Positions 8,357 through 17,818 of a stretch of 64,000 nucleotides of DNA are shown piece by piece. The DNA comes from an uncultured Poribacteria bacterium (lineage in GTDB: Bacteria > Poribacteria > WGA-4E > WGA-3G), in assembly GCA_951812525.1 (NCBI GenBank), contig OX638316.1:2536506-2600505 (forward strand). The letters run 5' to 3'. Below the pieces are notes generated by a model. It worked only from the letters and a program-made list of their open reading frames with translations, had not been told where the DNA came from and did no database searches. The position numbers and the translations under genes are program-made. The number at the start of each line of letters is the position of its first letter. Positions within the stretch are counted from its first letter, which is position 1.

Positions 8357-10159
8357 ATGTCTTATGAGGTTCTCGCCCAAAAATGGCGTCCCCAAAACTT
8401 CGGTGATGTTGTTGGACAGGAACACGTTACAACTACTCTGAAAAACCAGATTTTGTCTGGACGCATCGGACATGCCTACCTCTTTTGGGGACCACGCGGT
8501 ACCGGTAAAACAACTGTCGCCCGTATCCTTGCCAAAGCGGTCAACTGTCCGAACCGTATTCAGGAAACAGAATTTGATGCCATTACCACAGCGGAACCTT
8601 GCAATCAATGCGAATTTTGCAACGACATCTCGCAAGATAGGTCCTTTGATGTCATTGAGATGGATGCCGCCTCCAACCGCGGTATTGATACTATTAGAGA
8701 CCTCCGAGAAAACGTTAAACTCTCTCCAGCCGCTTGCACCTACAAAATCTACATCATAGATGAAGCACACATGCTCTCGCCAGAGGCATTTAATGCTTTG
8801 CTCAAGACGCTTGAAGAACCTCCCTCGCACGTCATCTTCATCATGGCAACCACTGAACATGCCAAGATTCCCAAAACAATCAGTTCACGCTGCCAAGATT
8901 TCGATTTCCGACACTTAGAAGACCAAAAAATAATCGAACGTTTGCAATTGATTGTCAAAGAGGAAGAGGTATCAGCGGATTCGGATGTACTCACCCTCAT
9001 CACACGCCAGTCCGAGGGGTGTCTCCGGGACGCGGAAAATCTCTTGGAGCGTCTTATTGCCTCTGCTGGAAAAAGTCTAACTATTGAGACCGTTCAACGG
9101 ACTATTGGGCTCGGATCCAGCGCACTCCTCCGCGATCTCACGACAGCAATTATAGAGAGACATCTCGCAAAAGGGTTGAGAACCCTAAACGACTTAACGA
9201 AACAAGGCACCGATTTGTCGAAATGTCTTGACCATCTCATCAGCTATTTTCGAGACCTTCGACTCTTGGCAATTGACAACAACCTCGGTGAACTAGTTCA
9301 AAGCCCCATGTCGGATCTCCCTGAACTCAAGCAGCAGGCTGAACAGATGTCGGTGAGTCGGCTATCGCGGATTATCAGAATCTTGATGCACACCGGTCGC
9401 GATATCAAACAGTATGGATACCCACAACTGCAGTTGGAGGCAGCGTTCATTCAACTCAATTCGCTTGAAGAAGGTGTTCATCTTGAGAAAATCGTCGGCA
9501 AGTTATCGGCGTTAGAGCAGAAATTCGATGCAGCAGGTATTCCAACAACAGAAGGACTTCCACCACAACAGCAACCGCTCCTCTCGCATGAAAATTCGAC
9601 GAATAGACAAGCCACCCCACCTCACCTGCCTTTCCCCGCAAAACAAGAGACTTCTACCTCAACCCCGCCCGATTTGGCAAAGGAGACAGCAAATACAGAA
9701 TACAATGAACATATCTCAACGTCCCCTTCACCGGATCCAAACGTGTCAAACCCTTCATTGACACCACATGTTGCCCGATTACTGGCGGAACTACCTTCAT
9801 TTTGGGAGGAGATAAAATCAAAACTTCCTCCAAAACTCAGACATGTATTGTCATCCGGAGTTGTACCAACAGTCAATGCTACAAACGTGGTTGAAATCCC
9901 GTGTTCACCTTCGTATCTCTCCCTAATAGGCGATAGCGACAAAAAAAGTATGGTGGATGCCCTGACACAGGCGGTTGGCAAACCTGTGAAAATTGAATTA
10001 GTGCCATTCGATGCTGTCCCAGAACTTGCAGCGTCGGAGGATGTCCCTCAAAAAACTGATCCGAAAACACCACGAATGCGGAAAAAAGAGGCTGAGGACG
10101 ACCCACAACTTAAAACAGCACTCGAACTTTTCGATGCCACAGTTCTGGAAACCCAATAA
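8357..10159 (+). CDS. dnaX: DNA polymerase III subunit gamma/tau
   Basis: The 600-residue clamp-loader ATPase. The N-terminal AAA+ domain has Walker A GPRGTGKTT (about 45-53), a zinc module with CNQC and CNDI cysteines, the DEAH-box IIDEAHMLS and the SSRCQDFDF sensor region, followed by the collar domain (to about 370). A Pro/Gln/Ser-rich linker (about 390-470) then leads to a C-terminal tau domain. The ATG is preceded by AAGGAAGG. I see no A AAA AAG-type slippery site, so the short gamma form is not evident. First of a dnaX-ybaB-recR cluster. Confidence 0.96.
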   Translation: MSYEVLAQKWRPQNFGDVVGQEHVTTTLKNQILSGRIGHAYLFWGPRGTGKTTVARILAKAVNCPNRIQETEFDAITTAEPCNQCEFCNDISQDRSFDVIEMDAASNRGIDTIRDLRENVKLSPAACTYKIYIIDEAHMLSPEAFNALLKTLEEPPSHVIFIMATTEHAKIPKTISSRCQDFDFRHLEDQKIIERLQLIVKEEEVSADSDVLTLITRQSEGCLRDAENLLERLIASAGKSLTIETVQRTIGLGSSALLRDLTTAIIERHLAKGLRTLNDLTKQGTDLSKCLDHLISYFRDLRLLAIDNNLGELVQSPMSDLPELKQQAEQMSVSRLSRIIRILMHTGRDIKQYGYPQLQLEAAFIQLNSLEEGVHLEKIVGKLSALEQKFDAAGIPTTEGLPPQQQPLLSHENSTNRQATPPHLPFPAKQETSTSTPPDLAKETANTEYNEHISTSPSPDPNVSNPSLTPHVARLLAELPSFWEEIKSKLPPKLRHVLSSGVVPTVNATNVVEIPCSPSYLSLIGDSDKKSMVDALTQAVGKPVKIELVPFDAVPELAASEDVPQKTDPKTPRMRKKEAEDDPQLKTALELFDATVLETQ

Positions 10160-10163
10160 CCCG

Positions 10164-10185
10164 CGTCTTTCCAAGTGGAAAGACG
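10164..10185. other. intergenic hairpin after dnaX
   Basis: CGTCTTTCCA and its exact complement are separated by two bases. No T run follows on either strand, so it may be a processing or attenuation structure between dnaX and ybaB rather than a full terminator. Confidence 0.35.
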
Positions 10186-10286
10186 TATCTAATGAGGAAA
10201 TTTCTATTGGACCCAGCGTTTTTGTAACAAGACAATCACTCGCACACATACAATACAAAATTGCTTGGGGATAGGATCAAGAAATT

Positions 10287-10595
10287 ATGAAAATGAATGA
10301 CCTGATGAAACAGGCACAGCAGATGCAAAAGCGGATGCTTGAAATCCGAGAAGAACTCGCAAATCGAACTGTCGAAGCGACTGTCGGGGGCGGTATGGTA
10401 ACTGCTGTTGTCAATGGACAACAGGAAATTGTTTCACTCCGTATTACACCCGAGGTCGTTGATCCGGACGATACTGAGATGCTTGAAGACCTTGTTGTTG
10501 CTGCCATCAATGAAGCGCTGCAACAATCACAAGAATTAATGTCTTCCGAAATGAGCAAATTGACCGGCGGACTTAAAATTCCAGGACTTCCTTAA
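10287..10595 (+). CDS. ybaB: YbaB/EbfC nucleoid-associated protein
   Basis: A 102-residue protein with the family's N-terminal helix (MNDLMKQAQQMQKRM), the central strand region (EATVGGGMVTAVVNGQQEI, SLRITPEVV) and the helix DLVVAAINEALQQSQELMSSEM. It forms dimers that bind DNA. It lies between dnaX and recR as in many bacteria. Length and layout are typical. Confidence 0.95.
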   Translation: MKMNDLMKQAQQMQKRMLEIREELANRTVEATVGGGMVTAVVNGQQEIVSLRITPEVVDPDDTEMLEDLVVAAINEALQQSQELMSSEMSKLTGGLKIPGLP

Positions 10596-10690
10596 CCAGA
10601 AGGTCCCTATACCGACTACCTATGGGGCATAAGGGAAACCGCATCTCTACGTTTCAAAGTCTATCCCAATACGGGAATTAGCAAAAATTC

Positions 10691-11305
10691 ATGCAAGAAT
10701 ACCCGAAACCGTTGGCGAGACTCATTTCCGAGCTTCAGAAACTTCCGACAATTGGACAGAAGACAGCGCAGCGCTTAGCGTTTTTTATGCTAAAGTTACC
10801 TGACACCGAGACTGCCCAAATCGCGGAAGCCATCGCGGAAGTAAAAAAACTATTATCTTACTGTGACCTGTGTGGTGCTATTACCGATACCAATCCGTGT
10901 TACATCTGCACGAACCCTCGCCGGGACCAGCGGGTAATTTGCGTTGTTGAAGAATCCGATGACCTTTGGGCAATTGAGCGAACGAATGGTTATAAGGGGC
11001 TTTATCATGTCCTCGGCGGCGTTTTGTCACCTTTAGATGGGACTGGACCCGATGAACTCGGAATCAATAAACTTTTTCAACGAATTCGGCAACCTAACGC
11101 AGGGACAGAACCTATCCAAGAGGTAATACTCGCTACAAATTGGACCACCGAAGGACAGGCGACTGCCCTTTACCTCACACAACACTTGGAAATGTTTGAA
11201 GTCGCTGTTACTCGAATCGCCTATGGCATCCCTGTTGGTGGTGATTTGGAGTACATTGACGAGGTAACCCTCGCAAAGGCGCTCGAAGGTAGACGGAAAG
11301 CCTAG
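10691..11305 (+). CDS. recR: recombination protein RecR
   Basis: A 204-residue RecFOR-pathway protein. The N-terminal helix-hairpin-helix (LQKLPTIGQKTAQRLAFFML) precedes a four-cysteine zinc finger (CDLCGAITDTNPCYIC, about 58-73) and a TOPRIM domain (VICVVEESDDLWAIE, GVLSPLDGTGPDEL). The C-terminus with Walker-like ARGIPxGGDLEY appears here as AYGIPVGGDLEYID. Its stop codon abuts the start of the next gene, so the two are co-translated. Confidence 0.96.
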   Translation: MQEYPKPLARLISELQKLPTIGQKTAQRLAFFMLKLPDTETAQIAEAIAEVKKLLSYCDLCGAITDTNPCYICTNPRRDQRVICVVEESDDLWAIERTNGYKGLYHVLGGVLSPLDGTGPDELGINKLFQRIRQPNAGTEPIQEVILATNWTTEGQATALYLTQHLEMFEVAVTRIAYGIPVGGDLEYIDEVTLAKALEGRRKA

Positions 11306-12277
11306 ATGAGAAAACAGTGGCATGTACAACTACTTCTAATAATAAATCTGTGTTTTGGGGGATTGTGCATAGTGTGCACGGCACAGGATTCAGAAGACCC
11401 AAGCGCAGCGCGAAAAGATACACTACCTCTCAGCAAAACTACCACCCGCAAAGCGGGTGCTGTTTTTGAGGCACAACGTGCTTTTGAAATACTAAAAAAA
11501 CAGTGCGAATTCGGACCGAGACCCCCTGGTTCACCTGCACATCGTGAAACTCAGAATTATCTGTTCACTGAACTTCAAAAGTATGCAAATAGCGTAGTAC
11601 TTCAACCGCATCAATACACGGCAAACGGTGTGACGCTTCAACTAAATAATATCATAGCAGAATTTGGAGCACCGAGCGGAGAAACACTTCTGCTCGCTGC
11701 ACATTGGGATACACGCCCGTTCGCTGACCATGATCCAAAGCCAGAAAATCGAGATAAACCGATTCTTGGTGCTAACGATGGAGCCTCCGGGGTTGCCGTG
11801 CTTCTTGAGATTGCAAGAGTTTTAAAGCAACAGCCGCCACCGCGTCGAATTATTATCGTTCTTTTTGATGGTGAGGATTACGGTAGATCTGTTGAGGACA
11901 TGTTCATCGGTTCTCGGTTCTTCGCACAAAATCTTGGAAAATGGAAGCCAGACTATGGTATCCTACTTGATATGGTGGGCGACAAGGATTTGAGTATTCC
12001 AATAGAGCGCTATTCTTGGAATGCAAATCGTGAATTCACGAAATTAATATGGAATCGGGCAGCATCCCTCGGTTTAGACCCCTTTCAGCAACGTGTAGGA
12101 GCGGCGATTATGGACGATCACGTTCCCCTAATCAAAGTGGGTATCCCGATGGTTAATATTATCGACTTCACGTATCCATATTGGCATACAGTTGAGGACA
12201 CAGTGGACAAATGTAGCCCAAAAAGCCTTGAAGTCGTCGCTACACTTGTTATCAGCATCATTTACGATGGACTCTAA
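11306..12277 (+). CDS. secreted M28-family peptidase / glutaminyl-peptide cyclotransferase-like
   Basis: A 323-residue exported protein with an N-terminal hydrophobic signal (about 8-26). The zinc-enzyme fold shows the ligands in order: AHWDTRP (His), ANDGASGVAV (bridging Asp), FDGEDYG (Glu pair), LLDMVGDKD (Asp) and YWHTVEDT (final His). The spacing and FGPRPPGS opening fit glutaminyl cyclases, which convert N-terminal Gln to pyroglutamate, better than aminopeptidases. The start ATG follows the recR stop without a gap. Activity on a particular substrate is inference. Confidence 0.85.
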   Translation: MRKQWHVQLLLIINLCFGGLCIVCTAQDSEDPSAARKDTLPLSKTTTRKAGAVFEAQRAFEILKKQCEFGPRPPGSPAHRETQNYLFTELQKYANSVVLQPHQYTANGVTLQLNNIIAEFGAPSGETLLLAAHWDTRPFADHDPKPENRDKPILGANDGASGVAVLLEIARVLKQQPPPRRIIIVLFDGEDYGRSVEDMFIGSRFFAQNLGKWKPDYGILLDMVGDKDLSIPIERYSWNANREFTKLIWNRAASLGLDPFQQRVGAAIMDDHVPLIKVGIPMVNIIDFTYPYWHTVEDTVDKCSPKSLEVVATLVISIIYDGL

Positions 12278-12313
12278 TTAGATTTCGCGTTCTTCTCAAG
12301 TAGCAGGAAAAAA

Positions 12314-14218
12314 ATGAATACTTATCATAAACATTACGACGTTATTGTAGTCGGTGCAGGTCATGCCGGTTGTGAAGCTGCACTTGCTGCTGCGCGGATG
12401 GGGTGTGAAACACTCATCGTCACTATCAATCTCGATACGATCGCGAAGATGTCCTGTAACCCTGCGATCGGTGGGCTTGCTAAGGGACATCTTGTTAAAG
12501 AGATAGACGCTCTCGGTGGCGAGATGGCAAAAAACATTGATAAAACAGGTATTCAATTCCGACGTCTAAATACCAAAAAGGGACCAGCGGTTAGATCCAG
12601 TCGCGCGCAAGCCGATAAGAAGGCATACCAAGATGAGATGAAACGCGTTCTGGAGGCACAAGAACGGCTTGATATCAAGCAGGTACTCGTTGAAGAACTC
12701 CTCGTCGAAAATGGAAAGTGCATCGGAATTCTAAGCCAAACGCGGACTGCTTATTTAGGAGAAACTGTAATCCTCACAACCGGGACTTTCCTGAAAGGCA
12801 TAATCCATATTGGTGATGTGTCGTATAGCGCAGGTAGAGCAGGTGAATCCTCTGCCGAGCGGCTCTCGGAAAGTTTTTTGAACCTCGGTTTTGAAATTGG
12901 TAGGCTCAAAACTGGTACACCACCCCGTGTCAATGCTCACACAATTGACTTCAGTCAGATGGAAATTCAGCCCGGCGACGAAGATCCACTTCCTTTTTCT
13001 TTTTTAACCGAACGGATTACCCAACCCCAACTGCCGTGTTATCTGACTTACACCAATGAAAACACGCACGCTGTCATCCGCGAAAATCTCCACCGGTCCG
13101 CAATGTACAGCGGTCGCATCGTTGGCATCGGTCCCCGCTATTGCCCGTCAATAGAGGATAAAGTGGTTCGTTTTGCTGAAAAGACCGGACACCAAGTTTT
13201 CGTTGAACCTGAGGGAAGAGATACAGATGAAATTTACCTCAATGGCATTTCTGCAAGTTTGCCAGAAGATGTGCAAGTGGAGATGGTGCATAGCATTGAA
13301 GGGTTAGAGAACGCTGAAATTATGCGTTTCGGGTACGCTGTAGAATACGATTTCGCACCGGCGACACAACTGCAGCCAACCCTTGAGACGAAAAACGTTC
13401 CTGGGCTCTATTTTGCAGGACAACTCAATGGAACCACCGGATACGAGGAAGCCGCGGCGCAGGGACTGATGGCAGGTATCAACGCATCGCTGAAGGTAAA
13501 AGGTGAAGAACCTCTCATCCTTGACAGAGCGCAAGCCTACATAGCCGTTCTTATTGATGATCTCGTTACGTTGGATATTCGTGAACCTTACCGTATGTTC
13601 ACATCACGTGCAGAGTACAGACTGACGTTGCGAGAGGACAATGCCGATCTGAGGCTCACTGAAATTGGGAGACGAATTGGCCTCGTTGATGACAACAGGT
13701 ACCGCCAGTTTCAAAAGAAAGCCGAGGATGTCCAAACGGAATTGAAGCGTATGCAGGAAACTGTTCTCAAGCCCGGGTCCCCACCCGTTGTTGCAGGTGG
13801 ACAGGCTGTGCCTATTGACAGCTTCGCAAAAATAATCAGTACCGGCGAATTGAAACAGCCTACATCCTTAGCGGAGTTGCTAAAACGTCCCAAACTTCAT
13901 TATGACGAGATAAGCCAGATTGCACCATCCACTGAGATTCTCTCAGAAGCCGTGAAGGAACAGATAGAGATTCAGATTAAATACGACGGCTACATTCAAA
14001 GACAGCAGCGACAAATTCACCAATTCAAAAGGATGGAGAATTTCCGAATCCCAGATACCTTTGACTATGCTGACGTTCCTGGCTTAAAGGCGGAAGCACG
14101 GGAGAAACTTATGAAAATTCGACCCGCCTCTATCGGGCAAGCCTCTCGTCTACCCGGCGTTTCGCCTGCAGATGTTTCAATATTAACGGTTATCCTTCAT
14201 CAACGCGGGACAACATAG
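12314..14218 (+). CDS. mnmG: tRNA uridine-5-carboxymethylaminomethyl modification enzyme MnmG
   Basis: A 634-residue FAD protein that, with MnmE, modifies U34 of tRNAs. The N-terminal dinucleotide fold is DVIVVGAGHAGCEAALAAARMG. The family signatures CNPAIGGLAKGH, GTPPRV, GRDTDEIYLNGISASLP and GYEEAAAQGLMAGINA are all intact, and the C-terminal helical domain ends normally. A Gly/Pro-rich stretch (about 485-500) sits in the loop that varies between species. The start is ATG at 12314 with AGGAAA upstream. rsmG follows 11 nt later, the classical gidA-gidB pair. mnmE is not in this window. Confidence 0.97.
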   Translation: MNTYHKHYDVIVVGAGHAGCEAALAAARMGCETLIVTINLDTIAKMSCNPAIGGLAKGHLVKEIDALGGEMAKNIDKTGIQFRRLNTKKGPAVRSSRAQADKKAYQDEMKRVLEAQERLDIKQVLVEELLVENGKCIGILSQTRTAYLGETVILTTGTFLKGIIHIGDVSYSAGRAGESSAERLSESFLNLGFEIGRLKTGTPPRVNAHTIDFSQMEIQPGDEDPLPFSFLTERITQPQLPCYLTYTNENTHAVIRENLHRSAMYSGRIVGIGPRYCPSIEDKVVRFAEKTGHQVFVEPEGRDTDEIYLNGISASLPEDVQVEMVHSIEGLENAEIMRFGYAVEYDFAPATQLQPTLETKNVPGLYFAGQLNGTTGYEEAAAQGLMAGINASLKVKGEEPLILDRAQAYIAVLIDDLVTLDIREPYRMFTSRAEYRLTLREDNADLRLTEIGRRIGLVDDNRYRQFQKKAEDVQTELKRMQETVLKPGSPPVVAGGQAVPIDSFAKIISTGELKQPTSLAELLKRPKLHYDEISQIAPSTEILSEAVKEQIEIQIKYDGYIQRQQRQIHQFKRMENFRIPDTFDYADVPGLKAEAREKLMKIRPASIGQASRLPGVSPADVSILTVILHQRGTT

Positions 14219-14229
14219 TACAAAAGCAA

Positions 14230-14916
14230 TTGGTAAATTACAAACAGTACTTAAAAGAGACCTTTAATCATTACGGATTTCCGCTAACAGCGCGTCAAGT
14301 GACCCAGTTTATCCGGTATCGCGATGAGTTGCTTCGGTGGAATACTCGTATAAATTTGACCGCCATCACAGATGATAACGAAATTATTTATAAACATTTT
14401 CTCGACTCTCTGAGCATCTTGGAACATATCACGCTGAAAGATGGAGATTCTGTTATTGATGTTGGGACAGGTGCTGGGTTTCCAGGAGTTGTACTAAAAA
14501 TCTATGTTCCTGGTATCCGGTTAACACTGGTTGAAGCATCAGAAAAGAAAGCAAGTTTTCTAAAGTTTCTCATCTCGCAATTGCAGTTGCATCAGACGGT
14601 GAACGTTGCAGTGCTCACCGAACGCGCCGAAGTTTGCGCGCGACAACAAACACACACTGGAGCGTATGATTGGGTCTTCACCCGTTATGTTGCCACTATC
14701 GCCGATTCAGCGGTCTACTGTCTGCCTTTGCTAAAAAAGGGTGGAAAGTGGATAGCCTACAAATCTGGCGAAAGGACAATTAAAACTGAAATTGACAAAA
14801 GCGCGAAGCGTCTCAGTGCGCTCGGAGGTACAGTTGAAACTGTCATTACAAACGCAAAGTTTGATCGAAGTTATGTTGTGATGCGTCCTATTGAAACGTC
14901 GACTAAAGTAAAATAA
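14230..14916 (+). CDS. rsmG: 16S rRNA (guanine527-N7) methyltransferase RsmG
   Basis: A 228-residue SAM methyltransferase. The glycine motif is VIDVGTGAGFPGVVL, preceded by the family block LLRWNTRINLTAI and KHFLDSL, and followed by LVEASEKKASFL. A TTG start is used because no nearby ATG keeps the conserved N-terminal region. It sits immediately after mnmG, with which it is probably co-transcribed. Confidence 0.94.
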   Translation: MVNYKQYLKETFNHYGFPLTARQVTQFIRYRDELLRWNTRINLTAITDDNEIIYKHFLDSLSILEHITLKDGDSVIDVGTGAGFPGVVLKIYVPGIRLTLVEASEKKASFLKFLISQLQLHQTVNVAVLTERAEVCARQQTHTGAYDWVFTRYVATIADSAVYCLPLLKKGGKWIAYKSGERTIKTEIDKSAKRLSALGGTVETVITNAKFDRSYVVMRPIETSTKVK

Positions 14917-15036
14917 AATTTCGTATGCGTCGTTGTTCTAAGCGAGACGTGAAACATAGAGATCTCGTGTGATAGGATCCAGAGACGACGTTTTGAAGAA
15001 TGCAATACATCATATAAGAATAGTGAGGACAATCCT

Positions 15037-15375
15037 ATGAATTTTGATACAACAACTGGTGAAAAAAATATCTCTATTCTTCATGTAGAAGGAAAGATTC
15101 TTGGAAATGCCGCTGATGTATTTCGCGAGGAAATGGAGCAGCAACTTCAAACAGCACAGGGGAAATTAGTTGTTGATTTAATGAATGTTCCCTTAATTGA
15201 CAGTAGCGCATTAGGGGCGATTGTGCTCACGTTGAAATACTGCCAGAAAGCGGGTGGTAAATTGGTTTTGCTCAATCCACAGAAAGCCGTTCGAGAAGTC
15301 TTAGAAGTAACGCAGCTCGCAACCGTTATTGAGATTTATGATACAGAGGAGAGCGCAAGTGCCGCTTTAATGTAG
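15037..15375 (+). CDS. STAS-domain anti-sigma factor antagonist (first of two)
   Basis: A 112-residue single STAS domain. The phospho-acceptor region is PLIDSSALGAIV, with the serine that a partner kinase would phosphorylate. GAGGA lies 7 nt before the ATG. It opens a six-gene signalling cluster: STAS, sensor kinase, receiver-PP2C, RsbW-like kinase, STAS and an AccD-like protein. In partner switching the unphosphorylated form sequesters the RsbW-type kinase. No target sigma factor is encoded in the cluster, so the output may be something else. Confidence 0.9.
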   Translation: MNFDTTTGEKNISILHVEGKILGNAADVFREEMEQQLQTAQGKLVVDLMNVPLIDSSALGAIVLTLKYCQKAGGKLVLLNPQKAVREVLEVTQLATVIEIYDTEESASAALM

Positions 15376-15433
15376 CGGATCAGAAAGCGTGCCACAAAAA
15401 TTGCCGTGACAAAAACACGGAAGGCAAGATCCT

Positions 15434-17818
15434 ATGCAGCGTTCTCGATTTAAGGTGGGTTTGCGCGGACAACAGATCGTTCTGTTTCTGTTAGTTGCGC
15501 TCATGCCTCTGTTTGTTGTTTCATTGGTCATAAAAGTACTGGGGGAGAATACGCTCAAGGACAATGTTGGAGAAAGCCTCGTACTCCTCGCGCAAGAGAA
15601 ACTTGCCCGCGCCGATACTGCTATCTCCCACAAAATCGCAAACATTCAAGCTGAACTTCCCAATATCCAACCGGCAGTTACGCGATCGAATAGTGCTAAC
15701 GGACAACAGGCTGTATTTTTCAGCGTATGGGCTCGACTGGAGGATAGTATCCGTTTGCTTGAGATTTACGCCGGCTATAAAACTGAGGTGACTATTACGA
15801 ATGCTTCGGGGTATGTCCTCCGCTCGAACAATCGACAGTTGGATTATGACACAACGAAAACACTTCCGTATACGGTAAAAGACAAGGAGTGGTGGAAAAG
15901 AGCCTACAACAACGGAATAGGCTACCAGTTCGTAGGGGATGTCATCTATGATGACGTGCGTGGTATGTACTTTCTTCCCGTAGCACTCCCCATACGTACA
16001 AATACTAAAGTTTCCGGATCACTACGAGAAAATAATACAGTCGGTGTGCTGAGAACTGTTTTGTTACTGCCTGAAATTAACGGTTTAGTCGGATCACGAC
16101 CGGATTTGGCTGAAACATACACCCTTCTAACGAATGGATCTGGTAAAATCATTGCTGCTGCACCCGAAAGTGGATATCGCATAGATACTTACATGGAGAT
16201 GAATAACGCTGTAGAAGAGGCAATTATTGAAGCGAAAAAGGGTAATAATGGGAAGTACTACGACTATGAATCCGACGGTGAAACGGATGCCTTTGATGAA
16301 CCTCGCGTCTACGGTTGGGCGCGAACTCGACGCTCGGCTGCTGAATCTTGGAAGGCGCAACAAAACTTTAGTGATTGGATTGTCTTTATTTCTCAGCCTA
16401 CTGCCTCTGCTTATGCCGGTGTGGTGAAACTAAACAGATACATTTTTTATGTTACCGTTGTATCCAGTGGTATCGTTGTAATTATTGCATACTGGGCTGC
16501 GCAGAGAATAGCAAAACCCATATTAGAGGTCGCACAAGCAGCAGACAGCATCGGACAGGGCGAATTTGACAGTGAGATTATTATTGAAAGTGATGATGAA
16601 GTCGGGGTCCTCGCCGAAAAATTCAATGAGATGCGGAGGAACCTCAAAACGGCGGTTGATCGACTCAGGCAAGAGGAGAGAAAACTTACTGCTATTGTGG
16701 AGAACCTCGGTGAAGGTTTGATTGTTGTTGAACCCGGTGGACGGGTGCTGTACGTCAATCCTGTAGCCGAGCGACTCCTGAATCTTGGGAGAACTGCTGG
16801 CTATCAAAACTTTATTGCTGTTGACACGGAATCTGGCACGATCTCTTGGACAAAACAATCGATGGGAGTTGAATCTGTGGTAACAGGTACACAAACAGTT
16901 AATTTGAAAGTCTTGTCATCCTCGCTACGCGCGATGGAACAGCACCATGCGATGATTGCCGAACTCAGTGTCAATGGGGATCAGTCAAATGCCGAGATGC
17001 GAGTGCTTCGCATCATAGCAAGCCAGTTTTCTGATGAGAGTAATAAAGTCGCTGGGACAGTTTACGTCTTTGATGACATTACACATGAACACGAAGTAGA
17101 GCAGATGAAATCGGAGTTTGTTTCTTTAGTTTCGCATGAATTGCGGACACCGTTAACATCTATCATTGGATTTATTTCGCTGATACTTGATGGAAAAACC
17201 GGCAAAATTAATCAGAAACAGTACGAAAGTCTAAGTCGCGCACATCGCCAGTCGGAACGGCTCGCTGCGCTTATTAATGATTTGCTTGATATCTCTCGGA
17301 TTGAAGCCGGACGCATTGAGATGAAACGAGAGCGAGTATACATAGAACGGGTAGCCAAACGGAGAATCGAAGAACTACGTCCGCAAGCAGACGAAAAAGC
17401 TATCACCTTGCTGTTGGATGCCAACCCCAATCTACCACTGTTGATTGCCGATGCAGATCGGGTTGGACAAGTCTGTATTAATCTCATAGGAAACGCAATC
17501 AAATTCACACCCGATGGTGGAAAGGTGACAGTGAGAATATCAGAATCTCCGAACAGTGGAAGCGTAGCGGATGGGTTTCACGTTGAAATAATTGACACAG
17601 GACCGGGGATTCCACCTGATGAACGGGAAAAAGTCTTTGATAAATTCCAGCAACTCGCGGGTACGCGGACACAGCAGCCGGGCGGTACTGGATTAGGACT
17701 CTCAATTGCCTCTGGGATAGTTGAAGCACACGGTGGAAAACTGTGGGTCGATGCTGGCGATAACGGGCAGGGATGCAACTTCCAGTTTTTTATCCCGCTT
17801 GGACAAGAAAATGGCTGA
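15434..17818 (+). CDS. hybrid-free sensor histidine kinase with Cache-like, HAMP and PAS domains
   Basis: A 794-residue membrane kinase. TM1 (about 14-35) is followed by a large extracytoplasmic sensor region (about 36-325, double-Cache-like by size and by YAGYKTEVTITNASGYVLR), TM2 (about 330-350), HAMP (about 352-405), PAS (IVENLGEGLIVVEPGGRVLY, about 422-470), HisKA with SLVSHELRTPLTS, and HATPase (NLIGNAIKFTP, DTGPGIPPDE, GTGLGLSIASGI). Its last 8 nt overlap the start of the receiver-phosphatase gene. This strongly suggests translational coupling and a cognate pair. Confidence 0.93.
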   Translation: MQRSRFKVGLRGQQIVLFLLVALMPLFVVSLVIKVLGENTLKDNVGESLVLLAQEKLARADTAISHKIANIQAELPNIQPAVTRSNSANGQQAVFFSVWARLEDSIRLLEIYAGYKTEVTITNASGYVLRSNNRQLDYDTTKTLPYTVKDKEWWKRAYNNGIGYQFVGDVIYDDVRGMYFLPVALPIRTNTKVSGSLRENNTVGVLRTVLLLPEINGLVGSRPDLAETYTLLTNGSGKIIAAAPESGYRIDTYMEMNNAVEEAIIEAKKGNNGKYYDYESDGETDAFDEPRVYGWARTRRSAAESWKAQQNFSDWIVFISQPTASAYAGVVKLNRYIFYVTVVSSGIVVIIAYWAAQRIAKPILEVAQAADSIGQGEFDSEIIIESDDEVGVLAEKFNEMRRNLKTAVDRLRQEERKLTAIVENLGEGLIVVEPGGRVLYVNPVAERLLNLGRTAGYQNFIAVDTESGTISWTKQSMGVESVVTGTQTVNLKVLSSSLRAMEQHHAMIAELSVNGDQSNAEMRVLRIIASQFSDESNKVAGTVYVFDDITHEHEVEQMKSEFVSLVSHELRTPLTSIIGFISLILDGKTGKINQKQYESLSRAHRQSERLAALINDLLDISRIEAGRIEMKRERVYIERVAKRRIEELRPQADEKAITLLLDANPNLPLLIADADRVGQVCINLIGNAIKFTPDGGKVTVRISESPNSGSVADGFHVEIIDTGPGIPPDEREKVFDKFQQLAGTRTQQPGGTGLGLSIASGIVEAHGGKLWVDAGDNGQGCNFQFFIPLGQENG

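Noticed and set aside
8357-10159. Programmed frameshift in dnaX giving a gamma form
   Set aside because: No A AAA AAG-type slippery sequence with a following hairpin was seen around the end of the collar domain.
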